Source: Xestospongia muta (lineage: Eukaryota > Porifera > Demospongiae > Haplosclerida > Petrosiidae). From it: a DNA stretch of 64,000 nt. Within the stretch, counting starts at the first letter, position 1. Each line of letters starts with the position of its first letter. The stretch covers positions 4,667,214 to 4,731,213 of the forward strand of contig OY848924.1 in assembly GCA_963693285.1 (NCBI GenBank), written 5' to 3'. Positions 1 to 15,600 of this stretch are shown piece after piece. The position numbers and the translations under genes were made by a program. The notes under the pieces are model-generated. The model searched no databases. It was not told where the DNA came from and worked only from the letters and a program-made list of their open reading frames with translations.

Positions 1-206
1 GCTTGTTGTACATATAGTCAGTAGGAAGCAAAGCAGGACGCAATCCATAGCACAGTAGAGAGCATCTTTAAGGCCTCTTTGTGTAGGGCAAAGTTGTGTT
101 GAGCAATTAGTAAAGCGTAAGCCAATCAGACACTCCTTTTTCTTTTGCAACTTCCACAGCACATTTAAGTGAAGTAGGAAACAATGCAAATAGTTTAGTT
201 GCAAAC
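1..206 (-). pseudogene. Frameshifted fragment of a retroelement-associated protein
   Basis: Reading the - strand from about position 206 leftwards gives AVEVAKEKGVSDWLT in one frame, then AQHNFALHKEA in a second, then YGLRPALLPTDYMYNK in a third, ending at the window edge. In that order the pieces match a conserved module (KCAV..A.EKG.S.WLT..PI.EH.F.LHK.AF.DAL.LRYGW.P..LP..C) that I know from reverse-transcriptase-type ORFs repeated in cnidarian and sponge genomes. At least two frameshifts make it a relic. The element class was recognised from memory and not searched. The rest of the element lies left of the window. Confidence 0.45.
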
Positions 207-494
207 ATTGTTTGTACCTCTCTCCTCTCCTTTTAATCTTCTTTCTTGGCATCAATTTGACCACAGATTGCTTCATAATGAAAGTGTTTTGCTAGCTTTT
301 CTTAAAAGGTTGATGATATACATGGGAGCAGTAATGTTTCTAAAATAGTTATATTGGTTCCAAATTTGAGCTTGGTTCAACTCTAAATGTTAAAAATGAT
401 AGTCCTTTTATTTACTTTAATGTTACGTTATTTTACTCAAGATGATGTTACCATGATAAGAACATACATTTCATCTATTTTGTTAAATACAGTG

Positions 495-531
<37 letters not shown>

Positions 532-641
532 GTAGTTATATAGAAAACACATTTTGTTACGTAGTGTATAACTGATATATGTATATTTATATCTAATGAT
601 CTATTAGAGCTCAAATCATTAGTACTAACCCTCTCCTATGA
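206..641. promoter_or_regulatory. 5' flank of gene 1 with TA microsatellite
   Basis: This stretch holds no coding sequence that I can support. It contains a (TA)n run at about 497-529, and 566-584 is a 19-bp string (gtataactgatatatgtat) that recurs exactly in the 5' flank of gene 2 at 28339-28357, also just downstream of a TA run. The shared block upstream of the two start codons shows that the duplication included the 5' flank and probably the promoter. No transcription start can be fixed from sequence alone. Confidence 0.4.
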
Positions 642-3600
642 ATGGCAGCTCAACTTACAGGGAGAAAGCAGGAAAGAATTGTAAGTTTATCAATAAATAT
701 TACAGTATACTACATGTGTTAGTTTAAAATAGAAAACATTATATATTATTACTAAGTATGGTAACACTGAATATGTAGAGATAGGCACAGAAAAATGGCT
801 AGCAGATTCAATCTATTATATTATATTGTGAAGTAACTGTTAAGTTACCTCGTTGGTTTGTTTCAGCAGCTACTTGCCATTATTGATTATGTTACAGCTA
901 GTAAGTTCATTGATAATGTTATAAAGTACTACTAAAATAGAGAACCGGGAACTAGCTAAACAATCAAATTGTTCCTCTTCTCATTCTTCTTTTATGTACT
1001 AGCATAATATTGTGTGGATTTTTTCTAATGAGTCTATTATGATAGAAAAGAGTACTTGGAAATAGACTCCACAGCTTCTTCATAACTCACATTGTTCAAG
1101 TGATATATATAGTCTCACATAATAAATGTAGTTGTGTATGATTTACAATGACTTGTTTTCCTGTTATATAGGACTATGAACATTTTGAGTATTGGGTTGG
1201 AAAGAAAAAAATACATGACTTTCAGAAAGGAGCAAACATAAATAATTGGCAATATGTAAATCCTATTAATTTACCTTTAACCTACTATTATTATTTGCAA
1301 TTACTAACTTAACAATTAATTCAAAATAATATTGTAGATTTAATGAGTGTTAATTATTTTTCCCAAATCTAATTAAAACTTCAACACTTACGCAATTTTT
1401 TAATTATTATTCTATTTGTTAAAGTTACTGAATTAGTGTCCACAATTAATAACATACATGATCTTTACATGTAGTATTTTTAATATTGTCTTATAATTTA
1501 ATTAGATGAAAACATATCTATGTACACACAATACAAACTATTACTTTTCATTGATATGTATCATTAATTAAGACATTACTATCACACAAAATAATGTAAT
1601 TGGATTTTTTTCATATATTTAAATGTCTTTGTTTATCAAATAGATTGTTTGGGGTGTTGTACACATAAATCATACTCATCATACTGATGCTTACATCTAT
1701 GATTGTAACACAATAGTACAACTCTTAGAAAATGCAGGAGCTACTCCTGATTATGTAAGTGTATACATGTATGTAGTTGAGGTCAATGTTGGAATAACTC
1801 AAGTGTTTGATTTTTACATTGATATTATGCACATGTACATACTTACATTATTATGTCTCCTATTTCTTGCCTAAGTCCTTATACACATAACAATACATGT
1901 AATGGGTAATTATTATGACATTTACTGATATAATTGTTTTGCACCTATGTTCTGTTTTTTTCCAGATTATGTTTCCTTTAATATTAGTTTCTATAGCTAG
2001 AAGCTATAAATTTAAGGCATTAGATTAAAACATGTCACGTACAACTAAGGTACAACAATGAATTGACTTAATAGTGCATTTGCAATGAAATGTTGATGGA
2101 TTGACTTAACTATTGTATTGCACAGAAGTTACACCAAGATTTTTTTGTTCACAAGTGTTATAATAATGCTACTAGTTTTGATGTTATATTGGAGTAAACA
2201 TGTGAGCATCTGTCATTACCTTATCTTCCACTTGGTTAGAAGCCTAAATTGAACCACATAAATATTAGGAGCTGTTTAAATAATGTACACAGTAATGATT
2301 TTAATAGAGAAACTATAGGTTTTCATTTGATCTACATGTAGAATAGTGTGAAATTATCTTTGAGATTAGGGCCATAGCATTTTAAAGCTTATGAATATTT
2401 ATAACATAGTTTCTCCAATGAACTACTAGAGCAGTTGTTATAAAGTACATGTATTTAAAAGATGACAAATTAAGATATTTGTTATGCATGTCACAATTAC
2501 CTGTAATTAAACTCAACACAAGTACTTGTATATACTGTTGTATTTATTATGATGTAAATTATCTTTATTTACTCGTTATGATTTGTTAGAATGAAATTAT
2601 GTTAGCAGCTGCTGTAAGTGGACATTTAAATAAAGTGAAAGAAGCTATAAAGAAGAATGCTAATATCAATGAACAAGACCCAAATGTTAGTTATACCTTA
2701 TTATAATAAATGAGTCTTTTTTTAGTAAAGAATCTAAATTTGTTCATAACAATATTAAATTTTCAGGAGAAGTCACATATACAAAACACAGTGAAAAGTA
2801 ATTTTTGACATCTAAGGAGATATACTGTATACATCATCACATTGTAATATAGGAATTCATATGATGATGAAAAAACTAGGATAGTGAGAGTATTTGTGTA
2901 TAGATACCAACAATTAAAAACCAGATTATGATACTCAGAGCCACAGTGCAGTACAAGAATCCACAATCCAATTTATAGCTTTACCACTATTTTGAAATAG
3001 TAGTAGTCATACTTTCATTTATATTCTTTGCTGTTTTATCATCAGGATCTGAATACAGCTTTGCATTATGTTTCGTGGTTTGGTCAAACTGAGATAGTTC
3101 AGTTTCTCTTACAATCAAAAGCAGATCCCAACATTTGCAACAAGGTTAGTGTGTATTTTTGTATGGTTTGTATTTTATTTGTTATCTTTATTACATGTAC
3201 ATATATGTAGTACTACCTGTCTAGTAGGACAGGACATAGGTCAATGCCAATGTGACAAGTGCTTCCTTTTCACTTCATCCAATTTTTATGAAATCTGAAT
3301 GTGTGATTTTGACTCTACCACTTTTACCAATAATTAAGAGTTTTGTAGAAACATAAATCATAATATGTCTTTAACATAAAGTACTTGTTAAAAAGTAGCT
3401 GTCTATTTGGATGATGCCATTTTATTTCATGAATTGATGATGATGATGTCTTTAATTACACTTGTAAAGCAATGCAGTATTTTTATGAAACCTTTATGAA
3501 TAATTAATAGTTTAGTGGAAACATAAATTATATTGATTATGTCTTTAATTCCACTTGTAAAGCAATACAGTGTTAATCTCATTGCTTGTACTAGTGGTTT

Positions 3601-6600
3601 CATTACCGCTTCTTGTTTGGCTTTAATACTTTACATATTTATTATTAAAGAGAATGAGGTAACAAAGGCAAGATGTTTGCAATTTCAAATGCTATTTACA
3701 TATGTAGTATCTTCAATGCTTAATAATAAGATTTCTCTATCCCTTTATCATAACTACTTTGAACTACAGTTTTCAATAACAATGAAAACAATGCAACACT
3801 AGCACAACCAAAGTATCTTAAGATAATTTCACAATTTTCATCTTGTTTTAACTATAACATGTGGTACATTTTATCATAGGTATGCATTGTAATACTGTGA
3901 TTATTATGTAGCCACTGTTAAAATTTAATGCAGATTTCAATATTTGCGACATGGTCAGTATATATTGTGTGTAGAGATTACTCCATGTTACTAGCTTTAA
4001 GTCAGTATTAACCTATATCTTTGTTTGCTTACCATATTTCTTGTTATAAGGAATGAAATAGTACTGAATTTATCTCTTCCACTTCTATATTATATATTAT
4101 GAGTTCCAGCTGATGTTTATTTTATTTAGATGTAGTGAATGGAGCCATGTGTTAGTATACATCCTTAATCTAGTAAAATGTGTTATTGACTCTTGGAGAC
4201 TTGCATACAATTTATGATATATATGATTGTATTATATATAAATGTTGGAACTCCATGCTTTATTGAAATGGCTTAAAGTTTAATTATTCAGTTACATTGA
4301 GTTTGTGGATCAACAATTTAAAATATGTTTTTTATGTGAGATTGGTCACTTCTGTAGACGCTTAACATTACAATATATTAACTATTAATGTGTGTTATAT
4401 GAAATAAACCTTAACCAATCCTATAATTGTTTTGAAACAAATATGTATGTCTATTTCTATATATGTCCACTTTAACACGTCTATTATTATTATAAAACAA
4501 TTTATTTCATTTTGTAGTGGGAACAAAGTCCACTTCATATAGCATACTGGTATTGTCACCATGGCAGTGTTAAGGTCTTGTGTTTCTTTGGAGCAAGTGA
4601 TATGGACCAAGTTAGAAATGTAAGTGATAAATGTAATAATATATTTACTATATATGTTGACATGGACATAGTGATCTTATATGTTATGATATATTATAAA
4701 CATGACCTAATTATATGTGGGTACATGTCACAGTTATAATATATTATTTATTTTTATAGGATGATTTACTTTTGACTTCTGCTGAAAATGGTGATATAGA
4801 AAATGTAACTCAAGCACTTACATCAGGTGCTAATGTCAATATTCATCATCATTGGAAGGTTAGTATACTGATTAACTAGTAATAAATTGCTATTGTTTGT
4901 TAGCAACTACATTTTAAAATAATATATTCTATAACAGAAAAGATCAGTCACATGCATTGAAAGATAAAATTTAGGCGAATGAATTGCAGTTTGCCAAATT
5001 TGTCAATATTTTCTCTCACCATAATATCTGCCATACAGTACTGTAGTCCAGTTCTTTTCTATCACTTTTACAAATTAATTAGTATATCATATGTTAAGCA
5101 CTTTAAGGTGGACAGCTTACATGCATAGCATCTTCAACCTTTAATAATGAGATTTTTTTATCAGTTTATCATAACAGATCTCAAGTTTTAAATAATAGGA
5201 AAAACAATTACAATACCAACACACCAAAAAGTATCTTAGGAAAATTATTGCAATTTTAATCACATTTGATTTTGATATATGTTTTTTTATCATAGGTATG
5301 TATTATAATATTCTTTAAATTTTATGCTATCATAATCAGCCATTAAGACTTGTGTCTATCCTCTAGGATCAGAAAACAGCTCTACATCTAGCTTCAGAAA
5401 AAGGTCACTATGATATTGTGCAGCTACTGTTAAACTCAAATGCAGATCCTAATATTAGTGACCAGGTCAGTCAGTGTATATCATGTGTAGAGATTATTAC
5501 ATGTTACCAGATCTAAATCAGTAAATAGTTATAGAATGATATGTTACTAATAAGTGTGGTGTAGTGATTACTACTACATGTTACTAGATTTAAATCAGTA
5601 TTTCATTGGGCACACAGTTGCAGTGCCTTTATAGGAATGGCCTGGATTGACCATTGAAACATTTGGTAGACAACAATGAATATTTTCCTCAAAATTGGTA
5701 AAAAGCCTTTAACTCTTTGCAATACTAATTTTTATGATAATCCCTTCACTATCACTCAGTTATAGGTTAAGACAGGGTTTCTAAGCATTACAGACGCAAT
5801 TGGTCAAATGTTAAATTTGTTCATCTCTTTGAGTGCTTTATAAACTCACATACTTATGTCGCAGTTTACTATTTAGAACTTCTCTTAGCAAGCCATTTAT
5901 ATGAAAAATTAATATTAACAGAACAAACAAATGAGAACAGAGAATACTATTTCAGTGAATTATAGTTGAACAGAACCATAGTGTCCTACTTCCAATACAA
6001 AGAATCCAAAAAAGATTGCAGTAATGACAATTCCATCATCTTTACACAAGAGCACAGGTGGTACAAACCAAGTAACTAAATTGCTTAAATATTTTCAGTG
6101 ATATATTGTTGCATTCTGTGCCTGTGCTATTATATAGGAAGGTTACAATTGCCATCCCTATTATCTTGTTTGTATTCTTTGTATTAGACTGATAATAGCC
6201 ATTACTACATTTACTTAATTTTAAAAAGATATTTATATACTTGTAGATATAGAATGTTATTAGAAATATCTATGTTGACTTATTATAAATCTTTTTTTAG
6301 TAATGGATTAAACGCATAGTCAGTGGGAGCTATTAGTAGCTGAGAATTGTTATATACATGTACATATCCTTGAAAACATTTTGGTATTCACAGAGATAAA
6401 CTAGTATGGTGTGCCATTTGTGTGGAAATGTTCTGATTATAGTGGGAGTGGTATCATTAGCATTATACTATACTTTTATATTGCTACTAGACCAGGATCC
6501 CAATCATAAATCCTAACCTCTTGATTATAAGAAGCACAGCTAGAAGTGAGCTACTCCCATTTTAATTTTGAGACTGATACATACACTAGACAAGTAAATC

Positions 6601-9600
6601 AAGCACAAACATGGAAGTATGTGGGTGTTATTAAGAGGTATTGTTAAGAAATAGTGCATAGTTACTGGTATATATTGCAATAACAAATTGCTACTCACCT
6701 CATGCTTCAGAGGATGTGTTACAATTCTTATACTTATACTTGTAATAATATAATAATGGAGTTCCAAAGCCTTATTTCAGTAAAGTCATATGATGTTAGT
6801 ACAGTAGATAATTATTGTAGGTATGCTTCTATAAAATATGTGTGAGCGTGGTTTACAATACTGTGTGTTGTTTGTGTGTCTGTCTATAACAAAACCACAG
6901 GCAATTATTGTCATTGTTGTGTATACTTTGTGTTGCATTTTTGTCCTACTACATGTATATTTATGTAGTACTACCTTTCTAGTAGGACAAGATATAGATC
7001 AACACTAATGTGACAAGACAATTAACTTATAACGCTTTTAACACCATGTAATTTTTCAGTTAAATATATGTGGGTGTGCCAAAGTTTTTATTTTTGTATC
7101 ACATCTTTTAATATGATATAGGATTGTCTAATTGTTAATATGACTGGTTTTAGATATATAATGATACCAAAAATTAATCTTCTATGAGTTAAGTAAAGTA
7201 ATATTTGAGATAAAAAATAGTTCATTACATCAAAACCTAACATTTTATTACTGAACAGTTTTCTCAAACATATTTGCATATAGGTTTGGATTGGTTTACC
7301 AAATGTCCACCATCTTTTATCTTATTATCACTACATCTATTGAGCTATAGTATTATACTGTAAATACTGTTCCTTGTTTGTTTACCATATTTACTACAAG
7401 GAATGAGATCACATTCAACTTATTGTTCACCTTTTGCATATCATTATATATTATGAACTTCAGTTCTAGTTTATGTGTAATATTCAGTTGTGATAAAGGG
7501 AGCCATATGTTAGTCTATAGCCTTAGTCTTAATTTTATTATTAAACAATTTATTTATCATTATTAACACAGAAAACAGTTATCTAATTTATGATATATAT
7601 TAATGTGTCCTTACATGAAATAAACCTTATTAGTCCATTGATCATTGTGGACCAAGTGTGTACGTACTTATCTATATATGTCCACTTTAACAATTTTAAT
7701 TTATATTGTTATTATTAAACAGTTTATTTCATTTTATAGTGGGAACACAGTCCACTTCATATAGCACACTGGAGAGGTGACCATAACATTGTTGAGCTCT
7801 TGCATTCCTTTGGAGGGCATGCAGATCAAGTTAGAAATGTAAGTGATAAATGTAATAATATATTTACTGTATATGATGAAATGGACATAGTGATCTTATC
7901 TGTTAATATATATTATACACATGACTTAATTTTATGTGGGTACATATCACTGTTATATAATATATTATTTATTTTAACAGGATCACTTACTTTTGACTTC
8001 AGTTAAAAATGATGATATAGAAAATGTAACTCTAGCTCTTGCATCAGGTGCTAATGTCAATGTTCGTCAACAAGATTTTATGAAGGTTAGTACACTGATT
8101 AAATAGTAATAAATTACTGTTGTTTGTTATATTTTCTTTTTGAAGTAATATAGTTTATAACAAAGGTGATTATTCACAGACATTTAAGACATTACTACCA
8201 CTCACTATTGTAGGCATCATTTCATCTCCAAGGCAACTTAATCTTTTTATTTCTAAACATTTTTAAAATTGTAGTTTAGTGAAAGCATATGATTTTAATG
8301 TAAACTAGTGAACTTAAATATCTAGAAGTAATGTTGTCTTTAGTAAATAATATTCATAGTCATTGAATGTCAACCAACAAGTGGCATCGTTATTTCTATT
8401 ATTAAAATTTTGCTAATCCAATTTTGAGTTTTATCTCTGTGAACACTTATGATAGATGCTTTAAAGAATTATTTGCACAATACTAGTTCACAAATTAAGG
8501 AGATTTCAAAAATTTTAGTTAAAAGTGGCGTGGCTAGTAGTAGTTATCATTCAAATATCACAGTATTAATCATGCCTTGTCAGACCATGTGGTGCACTTG
8601 TTATACTAATACTTGTACAAATATAATACTCTAATTACCATATAGGGAATAATTTTGGAGGAATAAATATTGGCAAAAATATATAAAATAGATTTTGGTG
8701 AAATAAAATTTGCCAATCACATCCTCCTACTACCACACCTCTAAATAAATATTGGAGGATAAACTTTTGACAAATAAAATGCAATTTGCTAAATTCACTG
8801 ATAATTTCTCTCTCCAAATTACCTTTTGGACAATACTATAGTCTCAGATCTTTCTTATTACATTTATTATTTAATTACTGTTTCAGTGGTATATTCTGTT
8901 CACATTGAGAGTGACTATGGTTTAATATAATTGAGTTAAAACAGTATCATCAGCCTAACTTAGGCATGGCATCATGGTTCCAAAGTTTTTGTTAGGCATA
9001 TTGAAAGTTTTTGTGACTCTTACCATTTGTCTCTTAATACATTCTACTTTTACTATTGAAGGTATTTAAGAGTTTATAAACTTTTCTGCTGAAGCTGGAG
9101 AATGCTTGTATAAACATTTGTTAATGGTGCGCAAATTTTGCATGAACATTGGATGTTTTGGTTTATAATGTTCTTAAATAGCTAACACTCTAGTTTCTTG
9201 GTAAACTTTGTGGACTTTCAAGGACTTTTAACTGGCACAAACCATTTCTCTATAGCTTATTCTTCGCCAGAGTTTTATCATGGAGTTAGTGATCATTCTC
9301 AAAATGAATAGAGTATAATTAAAGATATTGTTTTCTCTCTAGCATGGTTACATGCTTGACAGTTATAACATTGTTTAGGCTGTGTTCATATACATTGACA
9401 ACATCTATTTTCTCATTAACACTTCATCAGTCTGAACATGACTATTCAAAGCCAAATATTAAGCAATTTAAACCAAAGAGCTTACAAATGTAGCTTCTTC
9501 AACTATTAATAATAAGACTTCTTGCTCATTCAATCATACCCACTTAAATTCTCAAGTTTTAAATAATAAGGATAACAATTACAATACAAACATAACCAAA

Positions 9601-12600
9601 AATATCTTAAGACATTTTTAAGATTGTGATTCATCTTATCATAGGTATGCATTAAAATGTTATTAATTTTTTGTGCTATTATCATCAACAATAAATACTT
9701 GTGCACTTCCTCTTTGGTCAGGAAACATCTCTACATCTAGCCATGATAAAAGGTCACTGTGATATTTTACAGTTACTGTTAAACTCCAATGCAGATCCTA
9801 ATATTTTTGATGAGGTCAGTGTAGATTATTTATAGAAATTACTAATGTTTGTAATTACTAATATTTGTGTACATGTGTTTTGCTACATGGACATTTAATA
9901 TAGAATGTTTGCAAAAATTGTTAGAAGTAGCCTCATGAACATAAAATTTATGTCATCCTTTAAACACACTTTCCAATATTGGGTATTATCTATCATTAGT
10001 ACTATATTTCAAAATGACAACAGAAAGGAGGGCATTAATTGTTGATGTTGAATAATATTATGTCATTTATGAATGTTTATTACCAAGATCCTAAACCATG
10101 AATGCATTAATATGTAAATGGTAAGTATTACTTTAAATAAACTTATGGTTGCATTGAAAAGACACAAATAATCCTTCATTATTGATATTAATGGACAAAG
10201 AGGAATGTCATGGAACCATACAGCAATCTGAATTGTCAGGAACATATATTAAATTCATAATTATGGTTACCAATATAACTAAAACCATTCCCTTAAACAT
10301 TAAACATTAACATTTATGGTAATACGGGAAATCAAATAGAGCTAGCTAGCACTGTGTAAAATTCAATTAGCCTTTTTCATATTGATGAACAGACAGTGAT
10401 GTTGTAAGGTCTGGGATGTTTTTGTACATAAAATAGAGGAAACATAGCCTCATAACCATGTATTTAGTAAAGATAAAGATCACCTGGTAACAACTGCTTG
10501 CACATAAACATAATTTCAAAGATGCTTTAGATAATAGGATACTCTTGAAGTCATCTACATAATGTTTACAATAAAATTCCTTATGGAAATGTAAGTATAG
10601 CTATTAGAAATTTCTACATCAATTTGTTTTTTAAATGTTGTTCTAGTAAATGATTAATGAGCATAGCCAGTGAAAGCTCTCAGTAGTCATGGCCTGTTAT
10701 AAAAGTAAATTTTCATTACTTATATCAATTTATTAAGTTGTCTGATGGTAGATATTACTGAACAGCATTAACATTGTAATAGTTGTAGTGACAACAATAA
10801 TAAAATACAACTGATATTTAAAATATATCATTATAAACAAATAAGTAATGTTATTTCTATGTTTTAAGTGTACAAAACGAATTATTGATATTATTAGTGA
10901 TTAACATTAACAATATCCATTGTGTGAAATGTAACACTTAGTGACAGTAGTAGATGAGAATGTCATATCCTTTGCACAATCAACATTTCTATTAACAGTA
11001 ATGACAACCTGCTCTGTAACACCTTATAAAATCTGATGGCACATGAACATGGCAGGGAATGATTAGTAAAACTTTCTCTTCAACCTGCACATGTACTTAC
11101 GTTATAAATAAAGTACTTTATGAATAATAGAACAGAGAATTGTGTACAAACTGTTACATGTCATTTCTGTCCTAACCTAACACATTATAGTGCACTATGA
11201 TCATAATTAAAGAGTACTTTATAGACTTCCTAACTGCCATCTCAGGCAGACAAAGTGACAATGTTAAAATTATATAATAACTAAAGTCATCAGAAATACA
11301 AAAACAGCTCAGGTCAGCAATAATATACCAGATTAGAGACACTAAGCTTGGATACTAGTCTAAAAAGTCAATGATGATTACAACATGTGTATTATGACTG
11401 CTTACTTACTTAATTTTGAATTGAGTCCTTTAATTGAGTCTTTTGATGCCCTAGCCAGCTTAGTGACTTAATATAAATGTCATTTTATGACATCATGTGA
11501 TGAGGTACAGCTAATAAGTGGAGTTTGTTAGTAGCTTGTAAGTACATTTTAGCTACTGTTTATAGTTTATATTAAGTGTACATTGTTGTAATCAAATCAA
11601 TTTTCCGTTTAAATGACAACACCTCTATATAGAAACTGTTACCAATGATGTATGTTCATTTTAGAACCTGAAGGTCTGGGATGTTTTATACTTAAAATAG
11701 AGAGAACATAGCCTCATATCCATATATTCAGTGAAGATAAGGATTACCTTGTAACAACTGATTGCACATGAACATAATTTTGAAGATAATTAGAAAATAG
11801 GATACTTTTGAAGTCCTCTATGTAAAGTTTACAGTAGAATTACTTTGATTACAAATTTTACAGTGAAATGACTGTTTGTTTTCCATTACAATATCATATA
11901 TTGTCTGTCTATCTACCTCATGAGGAATTGATTGACTTAGCAAACTTTGACTATCTTGACTTTAATTATAATGATATAATTGAAAAAAGCCAAACCCAGG
12001 TCATCATCATTAACATCAAAATATCATTGAAGAAAGTACAACCCATGTCATTATTTTTAGCACAAACATTAATATAAACATAAACGGGTTAGGTAGCAAT
12101 AATATACCAGAACAAAGACACTGGGTTTAGATACTAGTCTAAAAGAGTCAATGATGTTTACAAATTATACATTGTTACTATTTTACTTGTTTAATATTGA
12201 ATAAAGTCTTTAGATGACCTAGCTTGTTTAGTGACTCAATAGAAATATTATAATATACCATCATGGGATGAGGTATAGCTAATAAATGGAGTTTGTTAGT
12301 GACTTGTAAGTATATTTTAGCTACTGTTTATAGTTTATATTAAGTGTGCTGTATATGTTGTGTAGTCACAATCATTTGTCAGATTTGACATGATAATACA
12401 ATAACTATAATTAGTGTGATTTTTGTAATTAAACAAATTTTCCTTTTCTGTTTTATAGATAAAAAGAACACCAGCACATTTTGCAGCAGAGAAGGGTCAT
12501 GTTAATGCTCTAAAGTTCTTAATTGAAGTAGGACATGCTGATATAAATGTTACAGATATAGTAAGTCACATTACAGTTAGTTATGAATTATTCCCTTTGA

Positions 12601-15600
12601 AGTATCACATTTTAATGTGGTATTCAAAATTGATACCAACCTGTCTCATACCCAGACTGCCCATTACTTTAAATATTTTGATGACATATTACACCAAAAA
12701 ATGTTTCAACAACAATTATATAAAATGATTAACTATTGAAAAGTACTAAAGCCTAATTTAAATGACGTATCTTCATTTTAGAACCCATTAATAAGAAAGG
12801 ACATACTTTTCTAGGTTTCTTGTTCTTTTTTGGAGTAATGATATTTCGATTAATTAATGTCTAATAATAATTAATTAACTTTCAAAATTTCGGAGGCTCT
12901 ATGTTCCTTTTATTAACCATCCTTCTATACATGCACACACATCAAAAGTTGTGTATGCCATTGTGATATATCAGTTTGTCTATAGCTTCAATATTTTTGA
13001 GTCTCTTTTGTAATGTGTACTACATTGATTTTCCTATTATTGGGCAATAACATTTTTGGAAACTTTTTAAATTCTGAATAGATCAACAACTATAGATGGA
13101 AGCATATTATCATGTGGATGAGCTAAAAATTGTTACATAGAAAGACCAATGATACTAGTCTGTGGACAATTGAGATTACATCATTGATGTATCTCTATTT
13201 TTAGATCATAATATAGTAACATATAATGGATGTTCCTAGTTTAGTAAACATGTTGTAAGAGAGTTAGCATTGGGTGTGAGTGGAGCTTATTCATGTGTGT
13301 CCCTTCTCTAATTACCTTGTAGCATATTTAACTAGTCTTTTTCATTTTGATGAACAGACAATGATGTTATAAGTCTGAGATATTTTGTACATTAAATTGA
13401 GAGAACATAGTCTCATATCCATGTATTCAGTAAAAATAATGATCACCTGGTAATGACTATTTCCACATAAATATAATTTTCAAGATACATTGGAAAATAG
13501 TATACTGTTGAAGTCCTCTATGTAATGCTTATAGTTGAATTTCTTTAATCACAATGAAATGACTGTCTATTTTCCATCACAATATTGTATGTTGTCTGTC
13601 TATCTACCTCATCAGGACTTCAAATCGATGAACAGATAGTGATGTCATAAGGTCTGGGATGTTTTATACTTAAAATAGAGACAACATAGCCTCATATCCA
13701 TATATTCAGTAAAGATAAGGATTACCTTGTAACAACTGATTGCACATGAACATATTTTCAAAGATAATTAGAAAATTTTTTACTTTGAAGTCCTCTATGT
13801 AAAGTTTACAGTAGAATTACTTTGATTACAAATTTTACAGTGAAATGACTGTTTGTTTTCCATTACAATATCATATATTGTCTGTCTATCTACCTAATAA
13901 GGAATTGATTGACTTAGCAAACTTTGACTATCTTGACTTTAATTATAATGATATAATTGAAAAAAGCCAAACCCAGGTCATCATCATTAACATCATAATA
14001 TCATTGAAGAAAGTGCAACCCATGTCATTATTTTTAGCACAAACATTAATATAAACATAAACGGGTTAGGTAGCAATAATATACCAGAACAAAGACACTG
14101 GGTTTAGATACTAGTCTAAAAGAGTCAATGATGTTTACAAATTATACATTGTTACTATTTTACTTGTTAATATTGAATAAAGTCTTTTGATGCCCTAGCA
14201 TGTTTAGTGACTCAATAGAAATATTATAATATAACATCATGGGATGAGGTATAGCTAATAAATGGAGTTTGTTAGTGACTTGTAAGTATATTTTAGCTAC
14301 TGTTTATAGTTTATATTAAGTGTGCTGTATATGTTGTGTAGTCACAATCATTTGTCAGATTTGACATGATAATACAATAACTATGATTAGTGTGATTTTT
14401 GTAATTAAACAAATTTTCCTTTTCTGTTTTATAGCTAAAAAGAACACCAACACATTTTGCAGCAGAGAAGGGTCATGTTAATGCTCTAAAGTTCTTAATT
14501 GAAGTAGGACATGCTGATATAAATGCTACAGATAAAGTAAGTCACACTACAGTTAGTTATGAATTATTCCCTTTAAAATATCACATTTTAATGTGGTATT
14601 CAAAATTGATACCAACCTGTCTCATGCCCAGACTGCCCATTACTTTAAATATTTTGATGACATATTACACCAAAAAATGTTTCAACAACAATTATATAAA
14701 ATGATTAACTATTGGAAAAGTACTAAAGCCTAATTTAAATGACATATCTTCATTTTAGAACCCATTAATAAGAAAGGACATACTTTTCTAGGTTTCTTGT
14801 TCTTTTTTGGAGTAATGATATTTCGATTAATTAATGTCCAATAATAATTAATTAACTTTCAAAATTTCGGAGGCTCTATGTCCCTTTTATTAACCATCCT
14901 TCTATACATACACACACTTCAAAAGTTGTGTATGCCCTTGTGATTTATCAGTTTGTCTATAGCTTCAATATTTTTGAGTCTCTTTTGTAATGTGTACTAC
15001 ATTGATTTTCCTATTATTGGGCAATAACATTTTTGGAAACTTTTAAATTCTGAATAGATCAACAACTATAGATGGAAGCATATTATCATGTGGATGAGCT
15101 AAAAATCTTTACATAGAAAGACCAATGATACTAGGCTGTGGACAATTGAGATTACATCATTGATGTATCTCTATTTTTAGATCATAATATAGTAACATAT
15201 AATGGATGTTCCTATTTTAGTAAACATGTTATAAGAGAATTAGCATTGGGTGTGAGTGGAGCTTATTCATGTGTGTCCCTTCTCTATTTACTGTGTAGCA
15301 TATTTAACTAGTCTTTTTCATTTTGATGAACAGACAATGATGTTATAAGTCTGAGATATTTTGTACATAAAATTGAGAGAACATAGCCTCATATCCATGT
15401 ATTCAGTAAAAATAACGATCACTTGATGACTATTTCCACATAAATATAATTTTCAAGATATGTTGGAAAATAGTATACTGTTGAAGTCCTCTATGTAATG
15501 CTTATAGTTGAATTTCTTTGACCACAATGAAATGGCTGTCTGTTTTCTATTACAATATTGTATGTTGTCTGTCTATCTACCTCATCAGGACTTCATATCA

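Noticed and set aside
11868..14054. Two nearly identical 69-codon open frames, apparently a conserved small protein
   Set aside because: They lie at the same place in two copies of the 1.98-kb tandem unit, inside introns; identity is explained by recent duplication.
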